Origin: Cladopsammia gracilis
Lineage: Eukaryota; Cnidaria; Anthozoa; Scleractinia; Dendrophylliidae
NCBI GenBank assembly: GCA_022457155.1
Contig: JAJGOT010000311.1
Location: 186,001 to 250,000 of the forward strand
Length of the DNA: 64,000 bases
Direction: 5' to 3'
Position 1 is the stretch's first letter. Every line of letters begins with the position of its first letter. Below the pieces are notes generated by a model. That model was not told the origin of the DNA. It did not search any database and was given only the letters and a program-made list of their open reading frames with translations. The translations under genes and the position numbers were made by a program. Below, one piece after another: positions 53,933 to 64,000 of the stretch.

Positions 53933-55647
53933 ATGGAGAAAAAAGATATTATAAAATGGTCAATCATAGGATTTCTGACTCTGTTTTTCCTCTCTGGTTT
54001 GTCGTTGATCATCTTTGCCATCACGGTACCCACGCCATTTGGGGACTACCTTACAATGAAAGGAGCTGCCTTTCCTGTGAACTACGGACTCAGAATCGGA
54101 CTTTTAATTCTTCTCCTGATTGTAACAGCACTATGCTTCTTCGCCATAGTGAAGGAGAACAACCGACTTTTGACATTGCTTGCTGTTTTGCTCATAATAT
54201 TGTTCCTGGTCGAGTTTATAATGGCAATCGTTTATTTTACTATGAAAAGTGAAGTGAATTTGAATAAAAAGAAATTTAGCAATGGAATGCAGATGATGGC
54301 CGAGTATGGAGCGGACGAGAAAGTAACAGAAGCGCTCGATCAAATCCAGCGGTCTTACGCTTGCTGTGGAATAGTGGATTACCGCGATTGGTTCACTTCT
54401 AAATGGGCAGCAGCTCAGGTTTGCGAAACGAACGTTTTTTCTTAATTGAATTGTTATGGATCAATAACTGTTTTGTTTCTTAGCCTATATATACTGCTGG
54501 AAAATCAAAAGAAAAGAAGACCACTACTACTAGTCGACAATTAATATTGGCCGATATTGCCTTGTTTTTTTTCCCTGGTACCTGGCTTTGCATTTTACTA
54601 ATGGTTTACTTAAAAGGCCCGTTTACACATGCGATTTTTGATGCGATTTTTGTCGCGCTCTCCAATGAATTTTTGTGGCATGTGTAAACGGGCGGCGATT
54701 TCAGTGCGACTCGGGTGCGATATTTTGATGATTTTAGATGATTTTCCCAAAAATCGCCGCCAAGTTGCATCAGTGTTCGAAACCTCTGCGACATCGCGCG
54801 ACAAATCGCGCCCAAAACGTACTGAAATCACCGCCCGTTTACACATGCGATTTGGAGATGTAACTTGCGTCGACAAGTACGACAAAAATTGCACGAAAAA
54901 TCGCCTGTGTATATGTAAACGGGCCTTTACATTTTAAATAGCGTCTATTACGCGCATCCTTTTAAAAAGGCGACGCGAAAAGAAAAAGGACCATTTACCC
55001 TTAGCAGTTAAAATATAATTGCAAGATTTGGTTTATTTGTTTCCTTGATCAATGACATATGCTGTGAAACCTTAGGCTCAATTTTCGTCTCGATTCTCGC
55101 CTTCCCTTATCCCCCCAGCACGACAGCACGAAGCGCGAGCAACGAGGCTTGCTCACACCCTTTTTTTTCTTTTCTTCAATTTCTTTTTTAGGGTGTAAAC
55201 AACAGGGTCCCGTCATCGTGTTGTAAATTCCCGACACCAACTTGCGGCCACGATATGGACACAAAGAACCCTATTGACGTCATCAACATTCTGGGATGCA
55301 CAGGTCTCAACTATTCTTACGACGACAGAGAGAAAGTCGTGGGAGGGGTGGGTCTGGCTATAGGCTTTCTTAACCTGTTTGCTTTGTTATGTTGTATCAT
55401 ATTTTGCTTCTGTTTCAACTCTGTGAGGGGACTGAGTTCAGTTGGTGCTCTCAAGGGAGAGGAACCTAGTGACGAGCCAAGCTCGGGAGGGCGTGGCTCC
55501 TCAGCGCGAACCACGCCCGGGTCCTCGCGTCGACAACCATCGAAAAAGGCCTTACGTGCTTCCAAGGAAAAACTTAATGAAGATGATGACGATGATGATT
55601 TACCGCTAGATGCTTATAAAGATCTACGTGACAAATCGCAAATGTAA
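53933..55647 (+). CDS. Tetraspanin, two coding exons
   Basis: Exons 53933-54418 and 55192-55647 join in phase 0 and give 313 residues. Helices lie at about 9-32, 51-73, 79-103 and 210-236. The large outer loop (about 104-208) has the CCG signature (144-146), PSSCC (169-173), Cys180 and Cys198, six cysteines in all. YRDWF just after CCG recalls the peripherin/ROM branch, but the segment between RDWF and SCC is short. The cytosolic tail is long (about 75 residues), Ser/Arg-rich, with six consecutive Asp. Tetraspanins organise partner proteins in membrane microdomains; no partner can be named. An earlier in-frame ATG (53858) would add 25 residues; 53933 gives the usual short charged N-terminus. 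A single missed exon between the two cannot be excluded. The intron carries the MITE 54613-54928. Confidence 0.9.
54613..54928. mobile_element. MITE with TIR AAAGGCCCGTTTACAC, copy 2
   Basis: Ends AAAGGCCCGTTTACACATGC and 'gtaaacgggccttt', 316 bp, same interior order as 20423-20719. It lies in the tetraspanin intron. Confidence 0.85.
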
Positions 55648-56057
55648 TAGATCCAAGCCTAAATAGGAATCTTGCTGATTTGCATGGTGACTTCAAATTT
55701 CCCGTGTAGTTTCTTTAGCTTGTTTCCCAACATCGTCCCGAGCCTGGTAAACTATAAAGAAAACAGAACGCGTCCCGTGGGTCCAATAACGTTCCCACAC
55801 AAAAGAGCGTACAATGAACTATTCGGCTATTGATGTAATACCGAGGTCTGGAAATGTTGTTTGTGATTCAAAAAGGAGTGCAAAACTCAGATCGAGGAAC
55901 ACCTGCATTGAATTTTCTTGGCTTTTCCAGCCTGTGTGGATGCTAAGTGTAACTGGCGGTATTCTTCCCTTCACTGGCAAAGAGCGATGTAGCCATGGAA
56001 GCCCTGAAAACGAGCGGTCAAGCCGCTGAAAAGATATTGGAGGAGAGCGAGTTAGAT

Positions 56058-56993
56058 GAGGGTCCTGAAGGGGGGTACCAATCCCATTTCCCAGCCTAAT
56101 TTGTTTTTCCAAATCCATTTCCACTAGCAGAATGCAGGAAAAATTCCAGTGTTTTTCATACCAGCTCTTTTCGATTCACATTCGCATATCAGGTGATATT
56201 CTCCTGCCACTTCACATTCCTGTCGCCTGCAGGTAGTCTGGCATCCCGCCATGTTGTTTTTAACATGTAAATACGCATGCTCAGCCGGTTTTCGGCTTGA
56301 TTGTTCCACTGTACACAAATATCGTTGACCGCAAGACAAGGGAAAAATAAAATATTCTGATGTTCCTATCGTAGAATTGGCGTAAAATAGGCACTTTTAA
56401 CAGTTTTCTGATGTTTGCCAAACTAAGGGAATTAGTTAGACTAGTTAAGACCAATTTGTAAATGAAAGGATAGCCTGTTCCAGGCGTTTTTGGGAAGGCG
56501 CAAAGTAAAGCGAGCGAAAAAAAGCGGGGAGATTGGGGAGAGGAAGCGTCTCCCCGCATTTTTTTCGCTCGCTTTTCTTCGTGCCTTCCCCAACTTTTAG
56601 CGCTTTTCCCACTATCTGAACGCCTGGAACAGGCTAATGAAAGGACCACTCGACAAATTGAAAGTATCAGAAGTACTGGATCTTTGTGAAGGATCTGATC
56701 AGCAGAAATAATTATAAACAAATAAAATGAAAGGCTGATCGTACAGTAAGGAATATATTTTTAACCATAGTTAAAATGGTCTTATAGTTAAGACATGGTC
56801 TTATAGTTAAGACCAGTTAAGCATTGACTGGACATGCTTAAAGACAACTGTCCCATTCCCATTTCGACGTTTTTTTTTTTTTTTTTTCATTCCCAGTGAG
56901 CAAATCCCAATCCCAGTGACTCAAATCCCATTTCCCAGGGCAAAAATAAGCCAATCCCAGTTTAAGTTCCCATTTTACCCCTTCAGGACCCTC
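56058..56993. mobile_element. 936-bp TIR element with 6-bp duplication
   Basis: Inverted ends GAGGGTCCTGAAGGGG, with TTAGAT on both sides (56052-56057 and 56994-56999). Degenerate 'aatcccatttccca' motifs repeat at both ends. It contains the nested MITE 56471-56636. Confidence 0.75.
56471..56636. mobile_element. 166-bp nested MITE
   Basis: Ends TAGCCTGTTCCAGGCGTT and complement, with an inner hairpin 'gcgagcgaaaaaa.gcgggga'. A degenerate relative of the interior appears near 49770-49930 in LIMK intron 19. Confidence 0.8.
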
Positions 56994-57232
56994 TTAGATC
57001 TGCTGCATGCGGAGATGGACAAAGTCATTTTCTGTTTCTGGCAAAGAAACAGTGGCCCAATTAAACTAGTCGCAATGTAGGGTTCCATAATGTTTTTTTT
57101 TTTAACAGTTTGTTTGAACTGAAAATCGTTGGGGCACTTTCAAAAAGAACTTGCCTAAAATTGAGCCGGTGTTCGGCTATTAAACTATACTTATAAATAT
57201 ATTCACAATCGTGAAATTATAACATTGTATTA

Positions 57233-57352
57233 GGCCCAGTTCAAACGTCGAACTTCACATGTGCCGAACCTAATGCAAATGAGCAAGAACAATAGATTTT
57301 GCTCATTTGCATTAGGTTCGGCACATGTGAAGTTCGACGTTTGAACTGGGCC
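57233..57352. mobile_element. PIF/Harbinger-like MITE, short form
   Basis: A 120-bp near-perfect palindrome with ends GGCCCAGTTCAAACGTCGAA and TTA on both sides (57230-57232 and 57353-57355). It belongs to the same family as 459-1177. Confidence 0.85.
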
Positions 57353-58126
57353 TTAATAGGTCTTATGCATGTTACGTCACCTGTTCAAAATTCACCACTA
57401 AGTCTCGTTTGTATGAAATTCCTTGCAAACCTTTGAAAACTCCACGTTGTTTTTTAGTGGCAATTTCATTTCCACTTTGCTCCTTTGAGAATACATTGAT
57501 AGGATTGTCACAGGTTTTCAGTGTCGAAAGCAAGTCTTGGGGTTGAAATTAGCTAGTCTGACTTAAATATACATAAGGGCTTATTGGACAAATTTGTGTA
57601 TTTGTTTAATTTATACACAAGGGAAAAGCTTATTTTAGTTATTAAACATTTTGTATGTATTTAAACTCATGTATAGCAAAAGGTATACGCAATAAGATTA
57701 CAACAAGGTCTTAGAAGAAGACATGAGAAGAACTTATTGTTATCAAAATAAATAGTTTCAAATTAATAAAATAAATAAATAGTTTTCTGAGCTCTTGATA
57801 GTTTTTAATAGAATAGATCTCTTTAGCTTGTATGTTTTGCTTTCCCAATGTAGTCCATGTACCCTAGAGAACTGTTTCTTGAAGTTCCCCTTTAAATTTT
57901 GTTTTCTTCACGTACATATATATGCATAATTTATGAAAAGACAAAGTGCAATTTCCCTTGAGAGCATCACATGACCTACATTGGGAAACAAAACATACAA
58001 GCTAAAGAGGTCTATTTAAATGTCGCATCGTTCAGTGGACGCCACTGACCAATAAAAACCCGCCCCTCCCATCTCATTTAGGGACTGGAGTAAGGTCTGA
58101 GGTAAGGTATGGCTCGATCACATTCT

Positions 58127-58618
58127 TGAGGGCCTCCCAGGGGTTTTAGGGAACAAGGGAACATGGCCATTTATTTTTGGGGAACAAGGGATATCTTAAA
58201 ATTACATTTAGGGAACAAGGGAACTTTTGAGTATTTTTCGGGAACAAGGGAACAGTGATTTTTAGATTTTCAAGAAATGTTTATACTTCTTTATGGCAAA
58301 GGCCACTCGTTTCTCTTTTGTCTCCCGGTGCAAGAGGAAAGAGGCCTGGGCGCAATTTTGTTCTTCACAAAAGAACTGGTGACGAGCTTTTGAGCGCGCG
58401 GTATATACCTGGGAAATTGTGGGGAACATTTAAGAACATTTTTGGGGAACACGGAAACATGGAACATAATTTCAGGGAACAGGTGAACTCAGTAAAAATG
58501 AATTTTGGGGAACATTATAATTTATTTTTGGGGAACAAGGGATAAATAACTTTTTTTATATAGGGAACGAAGGAACATGCACCCCCCCCCCCGCCCCCCC
58601 CGCCCCGGGAGGCCCTCA
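58127..58618. mobile_element. Element of tandem GGGAACAAGGGAAC motifs with GAGGGCCTCCC ends
   Basis: Inverted ends TGAGGGCCTCCC, with TTCT on both sides. Between them 'ggggaacaaggga' variants recur about ten times. Confidence 0.65.
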
Positions 58619-58883
58619 TTCTTTCCCCGCGTTCCATGTTCCAGTCATAAAAGGTGAACAAAAATAAGAACAAGTTATATCTGTTTTGTTTTCGTTGTTG
58701 TTGTTCCGTTTCATTCATTGGTGGTGGTTGTTTTCGCTCTTTTTGGACTTCGAACAAAATATTTATTACTATTTTAAACATAAAAATAGAAGTGTAGCAG
58801 GCAGACTGAAATAAGCAGTATTTCCTGAATTAAGAAGAGAAAAAAGAAAAAAAAATGAAAAAAAAAAGAAAAAAAAAGAAAAC

Positions 58884-58889
58884 AAAAAA
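58884..58889 (-). terminator. RNA polymerase III terminator of the tRNA
   Basis: Six T on the - strand, starting three bases after the discriminator base of the tRNA-Phe gene. Confidence 0.6.
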
Positions 58890-58892
58890 CAT

Positions 58893-58939
58893 TGCCGAGA
58901 CCCGGGATTATTCAGAGCTCATGCGAGCTCTCCGGATTT

Positions 58940-58990
<51 letters not shown>

Positions 58991-58995
58991 TCGGC
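58893..58995 (-). tRNA. trnF-GAA: tRNA-Phe (GAA) with a 30-nt insertion in the T arm
   Basis: The - strand begins GCCGAGATAGCTCAGTTGGG and has the anticodon arm CAGACTGAAGATCTG with GAA. The 3' acceptor strand TCTCGGC and discriminator A close a perfect 7-bp stem. The B box GGTTCAAATCC is intact. Between it and the distal CCGGG lies an extra 30 nt containing the perfect palindrome AGAGCTC-GCAT-GAGCTCT. Removing 30 nt leaves exactly 73 nt, the canonical length. A T-run terminator follows. The gene could be transcribed from its internal boxes, but a working tRNA would need the insert removed or tolerated; it may equally be a recent pseudogene. Confidence 0.8.
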
Positions 58996-59108
58996 GCGTG
59001 AGAGAAGTGGGCAAAATTTATTGTTTTGTTCCTTGTTTGCATTGTCCTGCCAGGCATAAATTTGAATAAATTCCCTGCCTCGTTCTGGTGCAATGAATTC
59101 CAAACAAA

Positions 59109-62100
59109 ATGGCGCTTCCGACGTTACAACCGTACTGGCTGAAAAACTACAAAAACAGAAACGAAGGCCTTCTTGTTCGAAGAAATCAGTTTGAAGCAGA
59201 TAGAAGAGAAGCTTGGGACAAAAATGCGAGATATTTTGATAGATCTAATGTGGAGACTACGAAGCAAAGGGTCTGGGGATCGAGAGAATCATACCAAGAG
59301 AGGTATGAAACTGACTCAAAATAGCTTTAGTTTTAAAATTAACTTCTTTTGATCGTACCGTTGTTTTGATAAAATCTGTTCATATGATTGTTCAAACTGA
59401 ATTCCTCATTTTTAGCTTTATGAGCTGCAAGTTTTGTGTTCCCTAAAGTGTTCTACTACAAGATCAAAATGCTGACCTACATTTTGCTGAACATAAGCTT
59501 AAGCTTTAACCGTACCGGAACATAAACAGTGTTTTAAAAATTTAATATTAATACTAGTTAACGCTTGTAAACTATCGTGTTTTTCCTTGAGAACAAGTTC
59601 AAAGCATTGAATGTTTTACTTTTTTTTATTATTTACAGTTCAAGAAAAAAATGGTAGATGTAGTTGTAAATAAATGAATGTTACATTTTATATTCGTTGG
59701 AAAGAGTATACATAAAAACTGAATACTAAAGGTAAATTAGCCGTGGTTACACTAACCGTTTTACCTATGGGTAAATAGCATTTGCCCATGGATAAGGACG
59801 TTTTTGTGTGTAACCGCTATTCCCAGACCGAAACTGCCTTAGGGTTATTTCCATGGATACATCAAAGAGAACAAAAGAACTTCCCATGACAGTTGCTGAA
59901 CTGAAAAGTACGGTTTATCTGCTCCCTGAGGTGGCTTGGCCAATCATAATGCAGAACGCAGTTAATACAGGAAATCGCCTGCTGCTGCGCTCTGAGTTGA
60001 CCTCTGATACGCTTGGTTAATTGCACGCTTACTTGTAACTCTAAAGTTTTCTTTCCACCAGTGATCGAGTGCATTGTTATTTAGAAGTTGCTGAAACTAA
60101 TTCTGTGGTCGTGGAAATACCCAAGCCCTCCTTGGCGGCGAGCAAGTTCGTGGCGAGCTCCTAAATGTAAACAAAACGCCGACAAACCTTGAAGATAGCG
60201 TAGTTGAAGGCGCCTTCTTCGGTGTCTTCTCGCAAAAAAAAAAAAAAAAAAAACTGCCGGATTGTTATATTTATCGAATGATAAGCAGGAGAATCACTGA
60301 AATTAAGCTTACAAGATCTCGATTCGTGTCATCCATGTCGATTTGTACGTTTTCCGTCAAACTGCAGTGTCAGTGAACTCATATCTTATTATATTTTACC
60401 TTGAGGAGTCTTTTACTGTGTAACCGCATCCCCAAGGGTAAGATGAAACCTGAGATAAACCGAACCCAAGCCATTAACCCTCGGGAAGGCCCCAAACCCA
60501 AGGTGTGTGTAACCACAACTATTGCTTGCAGTATTTATTACTTCTGTATAGAATGTTTCCAATGCGCTATGATACACTGTGTGCTAAATGTACACTGAAT
60601 TAAACCAGTGAATCAAAGTACTAACTTCAAGTACAGTCTCCAGCCGACTATCTGTAATTACTGTTGACCAACATTTGAACAACAGATGGCCGACAGATTG
60701 CTGAATAGTAAAAAATTAACTGGGGGATTGGGTCAAACAATCCAACATGTCACACTGTAGCAGTCCAATAAGTCTGATAGTGGTTAGGAAGAAATTGTCA
60801 TCTTATAAACAATACTGCATGAAAGGATGTATTAATAAGTGCAAAGCTAAAAGACTGGTGCATGGATGATCACAGTAACTTGAATCTGCAACTTACTGAC
60901 AGACTTCACCAACAACCTGTGGACAAATCACTAACACAGGGCTGTCATTAAGATTTGAGGCATTCTTCTGATCTTAACACCCATAACAAGCTTGTTGCTT
61001 TTCACTAAATTTAACATATATCGGGTAACATTTCAGGCTAATTCATAGCCACTCAAAATTAATCGCCAGAAATTCCATATTATCAGAAGCCCTTGCTATA
61101 CATTGCAGAGAGGTGCATGGTTGTTATCGGAGTTTTGATTGTACAAATTAATGTAAATTAATTAGCATCAGTATTTGGTTTAATCAAAGGCTGTCAATAC
61201 ACAGATAATGAGATGGAATGTGTCTGAATAAGACCTTATAAGTTTTTTAATCTCTAATTCCTAGGTCATCATCCAAATTTGTTTCCATGAAGTATTAATA
61301 TTCTTTTTGGAAGAATATTGAATATATTTTAGGCTATTTTTATATTTAGATGCAAGGGCCACTGATTTTTTCAGTTATCCAACTGGTATGTGTTAGTGGT
61401 ATCTATCTAGATTTATTCACCTTTGTTTTTAATTTTTTTTACAAGCATGCAAGCAGTGGATAATTTATTCAGAGAAAATGAGAAAGAGGAAAAACTACAG
61501 ACATTAGAGAAAAGAAGGAAGAAACTGTCTGAAATGTTGCTAAGGGAAAGTAAAGAATATCAGGTAAATGGACATGTATGTAATATGAGTTACATAATAT
61601 GTAAGATGTAAGAAATGATGTATTTAAAAAGTTAAAAAGTTTGTTGTAATTGTTATGGTTGAGGTTGAACAAAGTCAGCAAAGGTCTTGGGTGTGCACCA
61701 AAACACAAGAACTTAGAAAAATCCCAAATTTCATTTGGTAGAATGCACTGTTACGGCAAGGCTGCAAATAACAGCCTGCCATCGGACTGGTAAATTTTGC
61801 ATTTTGATTGGTGAAAGCTTATCCTGGCCTGACAGATGGACTGGGTACAGTAGTTCTGCTACAATTAAATTCGGACAGAAAAAGAAATTTTCTTTCTCCA
61901 AAACATGGAAACCTTTCTATAGTTAGCTTTGAACACCAGACACTTTTCAGTAAAGATAAACCATGTGAAACAAAATTGTCCAACTATACTGACTTCTTGT
62001 CAGGTCAATATTATGTGTTCCTTAACTCGTCTGACAAATGACTTGCTTATTAGGGAAGAAAATTATCTGCAGGCTTGTGACAGTGTACAATTCCACCCAC

Positions 62101-63007
62101 AGCCCAAAAACACATAACGAACCTGACAATACATTACTCAACATCTACATCTATAATACAGTAAAAACCCGCAAGTAAGAACCTACATTTTTTAGAGTTA
62201 GCCTAAACAGGTTCTTGTTTAAATGGTAGTTAACACAATTTCAGGCTATCTAGGTTCTTAAATAGGTTCTTATTTCTGTGTAACAACAAATAAAATCCAG
62301 CTACAAGATAAAAATAATGGTAATCAGCCTATTTTTCAGTCAACCCCACCCACCCCTCCCCCTCAACAACACCCTAGAACATTAACATATATACATTTAC
62401 ATATTATCTATACTGTATTGTTCTCTTCATGTACTCACACTGTAGATTACTGTACATTATATTTCACATGCTGATTTATTGCTGTACAGTTTTTTTCATA
62501 ATACAATGCAATATTAATATCAACCTTCCCTCACTTTATGTTTTTATTACATTAATTGATTTATGTGCACAGCAATGGCAAGCTCCTATTTTTCCAAACA
62601 GGATTCTTACCCAGCTCTGCATCACTAAATGATGATTTTTGAAAATAAGAACCTGTTTTTCATTTTCTAGTCTAAATAGGTTCTTCTTTATAGGGGGTAT
62701 AAATGACAAATTTGAGGCTAACAGGTTCTTAATTTTCAGGTTCTTACTTGCGGGTTTTTACTGTATTGTAATTCACAAAGGTTTCCCATACATGTGGATT
62801 ACTCAAGATTTGGCCATGGGAGTTAAAGGGTACATTGTTGCTTACAGTGGTTCAATAGGCCAGGGTTTATTGCCATCTTCCATAGCAACTATCACCCCAA
62901 TCTATAAAATTCTGTGTACATGCTTATAAATTTTATATACTATTGTAGGCAGAGCTTAAGGACAAGAGACTTGGTGGTGCTGGTAGGCTTGTCCAAATGA
63001 AAGAAAG
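59109..63007 (+). CDS. TCHP: Trichoplein (keratin filament-binding protein), first three coding exons, partial
   Basis: Exons 59109-59302, 61446-61563 and 62949-63007 join in phase to give the first 123 residues, and the rest lies beyond the window. MALPTLQPYW at the start, NARYF, a conserved SYQ-SMQA stretch and a Lys/Glu-rich coiled-coil after residue 70 match the N-terminus of trichoplein as I know it. In vertebrates trichoplein binds ninein and keratin filaments, sits at centrioles and helps activate Aurora A to hold back cilium formation. Introns are 2.1 and 1.4 kb and carry transposons. The start codon lies 113 bases from the 5' end of the divergent tRNA gene, so the promoter region is very compact. 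The family call is based on remembered motifs, not an alignment. Confidence 0.85.
59743..60516. mobile_element. TIR element in TCHP intron 1
   Basis: Ends GTGGTTACAC and complement, with repeated subterminal 'tgtgtaaccgc'. The inverted repeat is only about 12 bp and no duplication was found. Confidence 0.5.
62159..62763. mobile_element. Tc1/mariner-like MITE with perfect 26-bp ends
   Basis: Both ends start CAGTAAAAACCCGCAAGTAA and match perfectly over 26 bp. TA flanks both sides (62157-62158 and 62764-62765). Internal 'aggttctta' motifs repeat. TCHP intron 2. Confidence 0.9.
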
Positions 63008-64000
63008 GTTTGTGAATCTGCAAATGTTTCTGTACACTTTTCTAAACTACTTGTACTTTTAGAAAAGGATTTCACCAATCATGCATACAGCTATTTCAAT
63101 TAACGTTGTCAGATGAAAGCTCAAAGCCTACAAGCCAAGACCGCAAGGTAGTGTGGATAGTTGTTTATAGCAATTGTGGTGAATTTATGCATATAAATCC
63201 CATACTACCTTGCGTTCTTGGCTTTGAGCTTTATTCATCTGACAACGTTAATTGAAATAGCTGTATACAATGCTTATGCAGCCCTGTCAGAATGTTCTGT
63301 AGTGGTAGGCAGGGTAACAGAAGTAGTAGGCAGTAACAGATAGAGATGTATTTTGTTATAAGTCATGATTTGTGAACTCCAGTGTGAATTAGACGGCAAA
63401 TAATTGACTGTAGGCATGAAAACTGCCGGCTGCCGGGACATTTTGAAAGGGCCGACAATGATATTGTATTCACTATTGTGAACAGTACTTCCAATATAAA
63501 ATCTTACAATGATCGAATTTCATTGGAATCATTCTTTCAGACAAATCTGGCACCTTGTTTTTGTAAATCTAGTTCCCAGTCCACTTCAAAGCCTACTACA
63601 TGTATTTCAACACTAAAGGAGGCAATTTTAGAATCAGATGTTAAAGGGACACTGTCACCTATTTTTAGTATCGCTTTGAAAAGCAAAAAAAAACATATTT
63701 GTTTCAATGGAAACTTTAAAATAATGGTCCAGTTTTGTTCATAAATACTCTACCAGTGCACAGAAACTAGGATTACTTATCTTTCGCTGCGGATGGCTAG
63801 GATGGAAATGGATTGCAACTTTAAAAAAAATTGGCCAATTTTTTGAAGTTCCTTCCTAGAGTTGTGGAAAAATCGCAGAAAAAAATTATTATGGTTTGTG
63901 CTTCCTTGAAGAAATCACTTGGAGAATGATATTATCTTCTTGGTGTTCTAAAAGCAATTTTATGTTTGAGCAAAGGTACTTTGTCATACATTTAGTGTAT
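63008..64000. other. TCHP intron 3 (start); MITE only
   Basis: No next coiled-coil exon was found before the window ends. A palindromic element occupies 63085-63266. Confidence 0.5.
63085..63266. mobile_element. 182-bp palindromic MITE
   Basis: Inverted arms start ATACAGCTATTTCAATTAAC and run about 60 bp, with a few mismatches towards the centre. Confidence 0.8.

Larger units (their letters stand above)
55995..57069 (+). pseudogene. Possible small open frame split by a transposon
   Basis: From ATG at 55995 the frame reads MEALKTSGQAAEKILEE and continues to the element at 56058. If the element and one TTAGAT are removed, the frame continues past 57000 to a stop near 57069. Neither part matches a family I recognise, and the codons may be open by chance. 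It could also be an exon remnant. Confidence 0.2.
55648..58892. other. Intergenic; transposon cluster
   Basis: It contains the tetraspanin 3'UTR and the element 56058-56993, which is inserted in a stretch that can be read as coding. MITEs 56471-56636 and 57233-57352, and the GGGAACAAGG element 58127-58618, follow. An A-rich run precedes the tRNA. No intact gene was recognised. Confidence 0.5.

Noticed and set aside
56281..56721. 146-codon frame on the - strand
   Set aside because: It runs through the MITE 56471-56636 and has no family features.

Overview
This window looks like metazoan nuclear DNA, most likely from an anthozoan cnidarian such as a stony coral. The genes are split by many short GT-AG introns, one receptor gene has no intron in its coding part, and the rest is AT-rich and packed with short inverted-repeat transposons. 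The animal assignment is firm because LIM-kinase, tetraspanin and trichoplein genes are present. The coral assignment is inference. All exon joins were made by hand from splice sites, reading phase and family motifs.

Six protein genes lie on the + strand. Two tandem paralogs (6993-13715 and 17230-21985) each have five coding exons and encode about 200-residue four-helix membrane proteins resembling the CD20/MS4A family. A single-exon class A receptor follows (27799-28740). A complete 20-exon LIM-domain kinase spans 30525-50170 (698 residues; LIM-LIM-PDZ-kinase). A two-exon tetraspanin lies at 53933-55647. The first three coding exons of a trichoplein-like gene (59109-63007) run off the right edge. 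On the - strand a tRNA-Phe(GAA) gene (58893-58995) carries a 30-nt palindromic insertion in its T arm and sits head-to-head with the trichoplein gene.

The remaining sequence is intergenic or intronic and dominated by repeats. These include PIF/Harbinger-like MITEs with TTA/TAA target duplications (459-1177, 1744-2902, 32522-32795, 57233-57352), Tc1/mariner- or pogo-like elements with TA duplications (11705-12215, 25598-27072, 31933-32907, 37167-38025, 62159-62763), and elements with TTAA duplications (25653-26320, 33447-34160, 37222-37890). Two arrays of one 88-bp satellite, a 340-bp three-copy repeat, LINE tails and tRNA-derived SINE pieces are also present. Several elements are nested, and paralogous empty sites confirm some insertion points.

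The genes do not form an obvious pathway. LIM kinase acts on the actin cytoskeleton, trichoplein at centrioles and cilia, and the tetraspanin, receptor and CD20-like proteins at membranes. The strongest oddities are the interrupted tRNA-Phe, the CD20-like tandem pair, and two unrelated TTAA elements inserted at the same point of one transposon family. No clearly new multi-gene system is visible.
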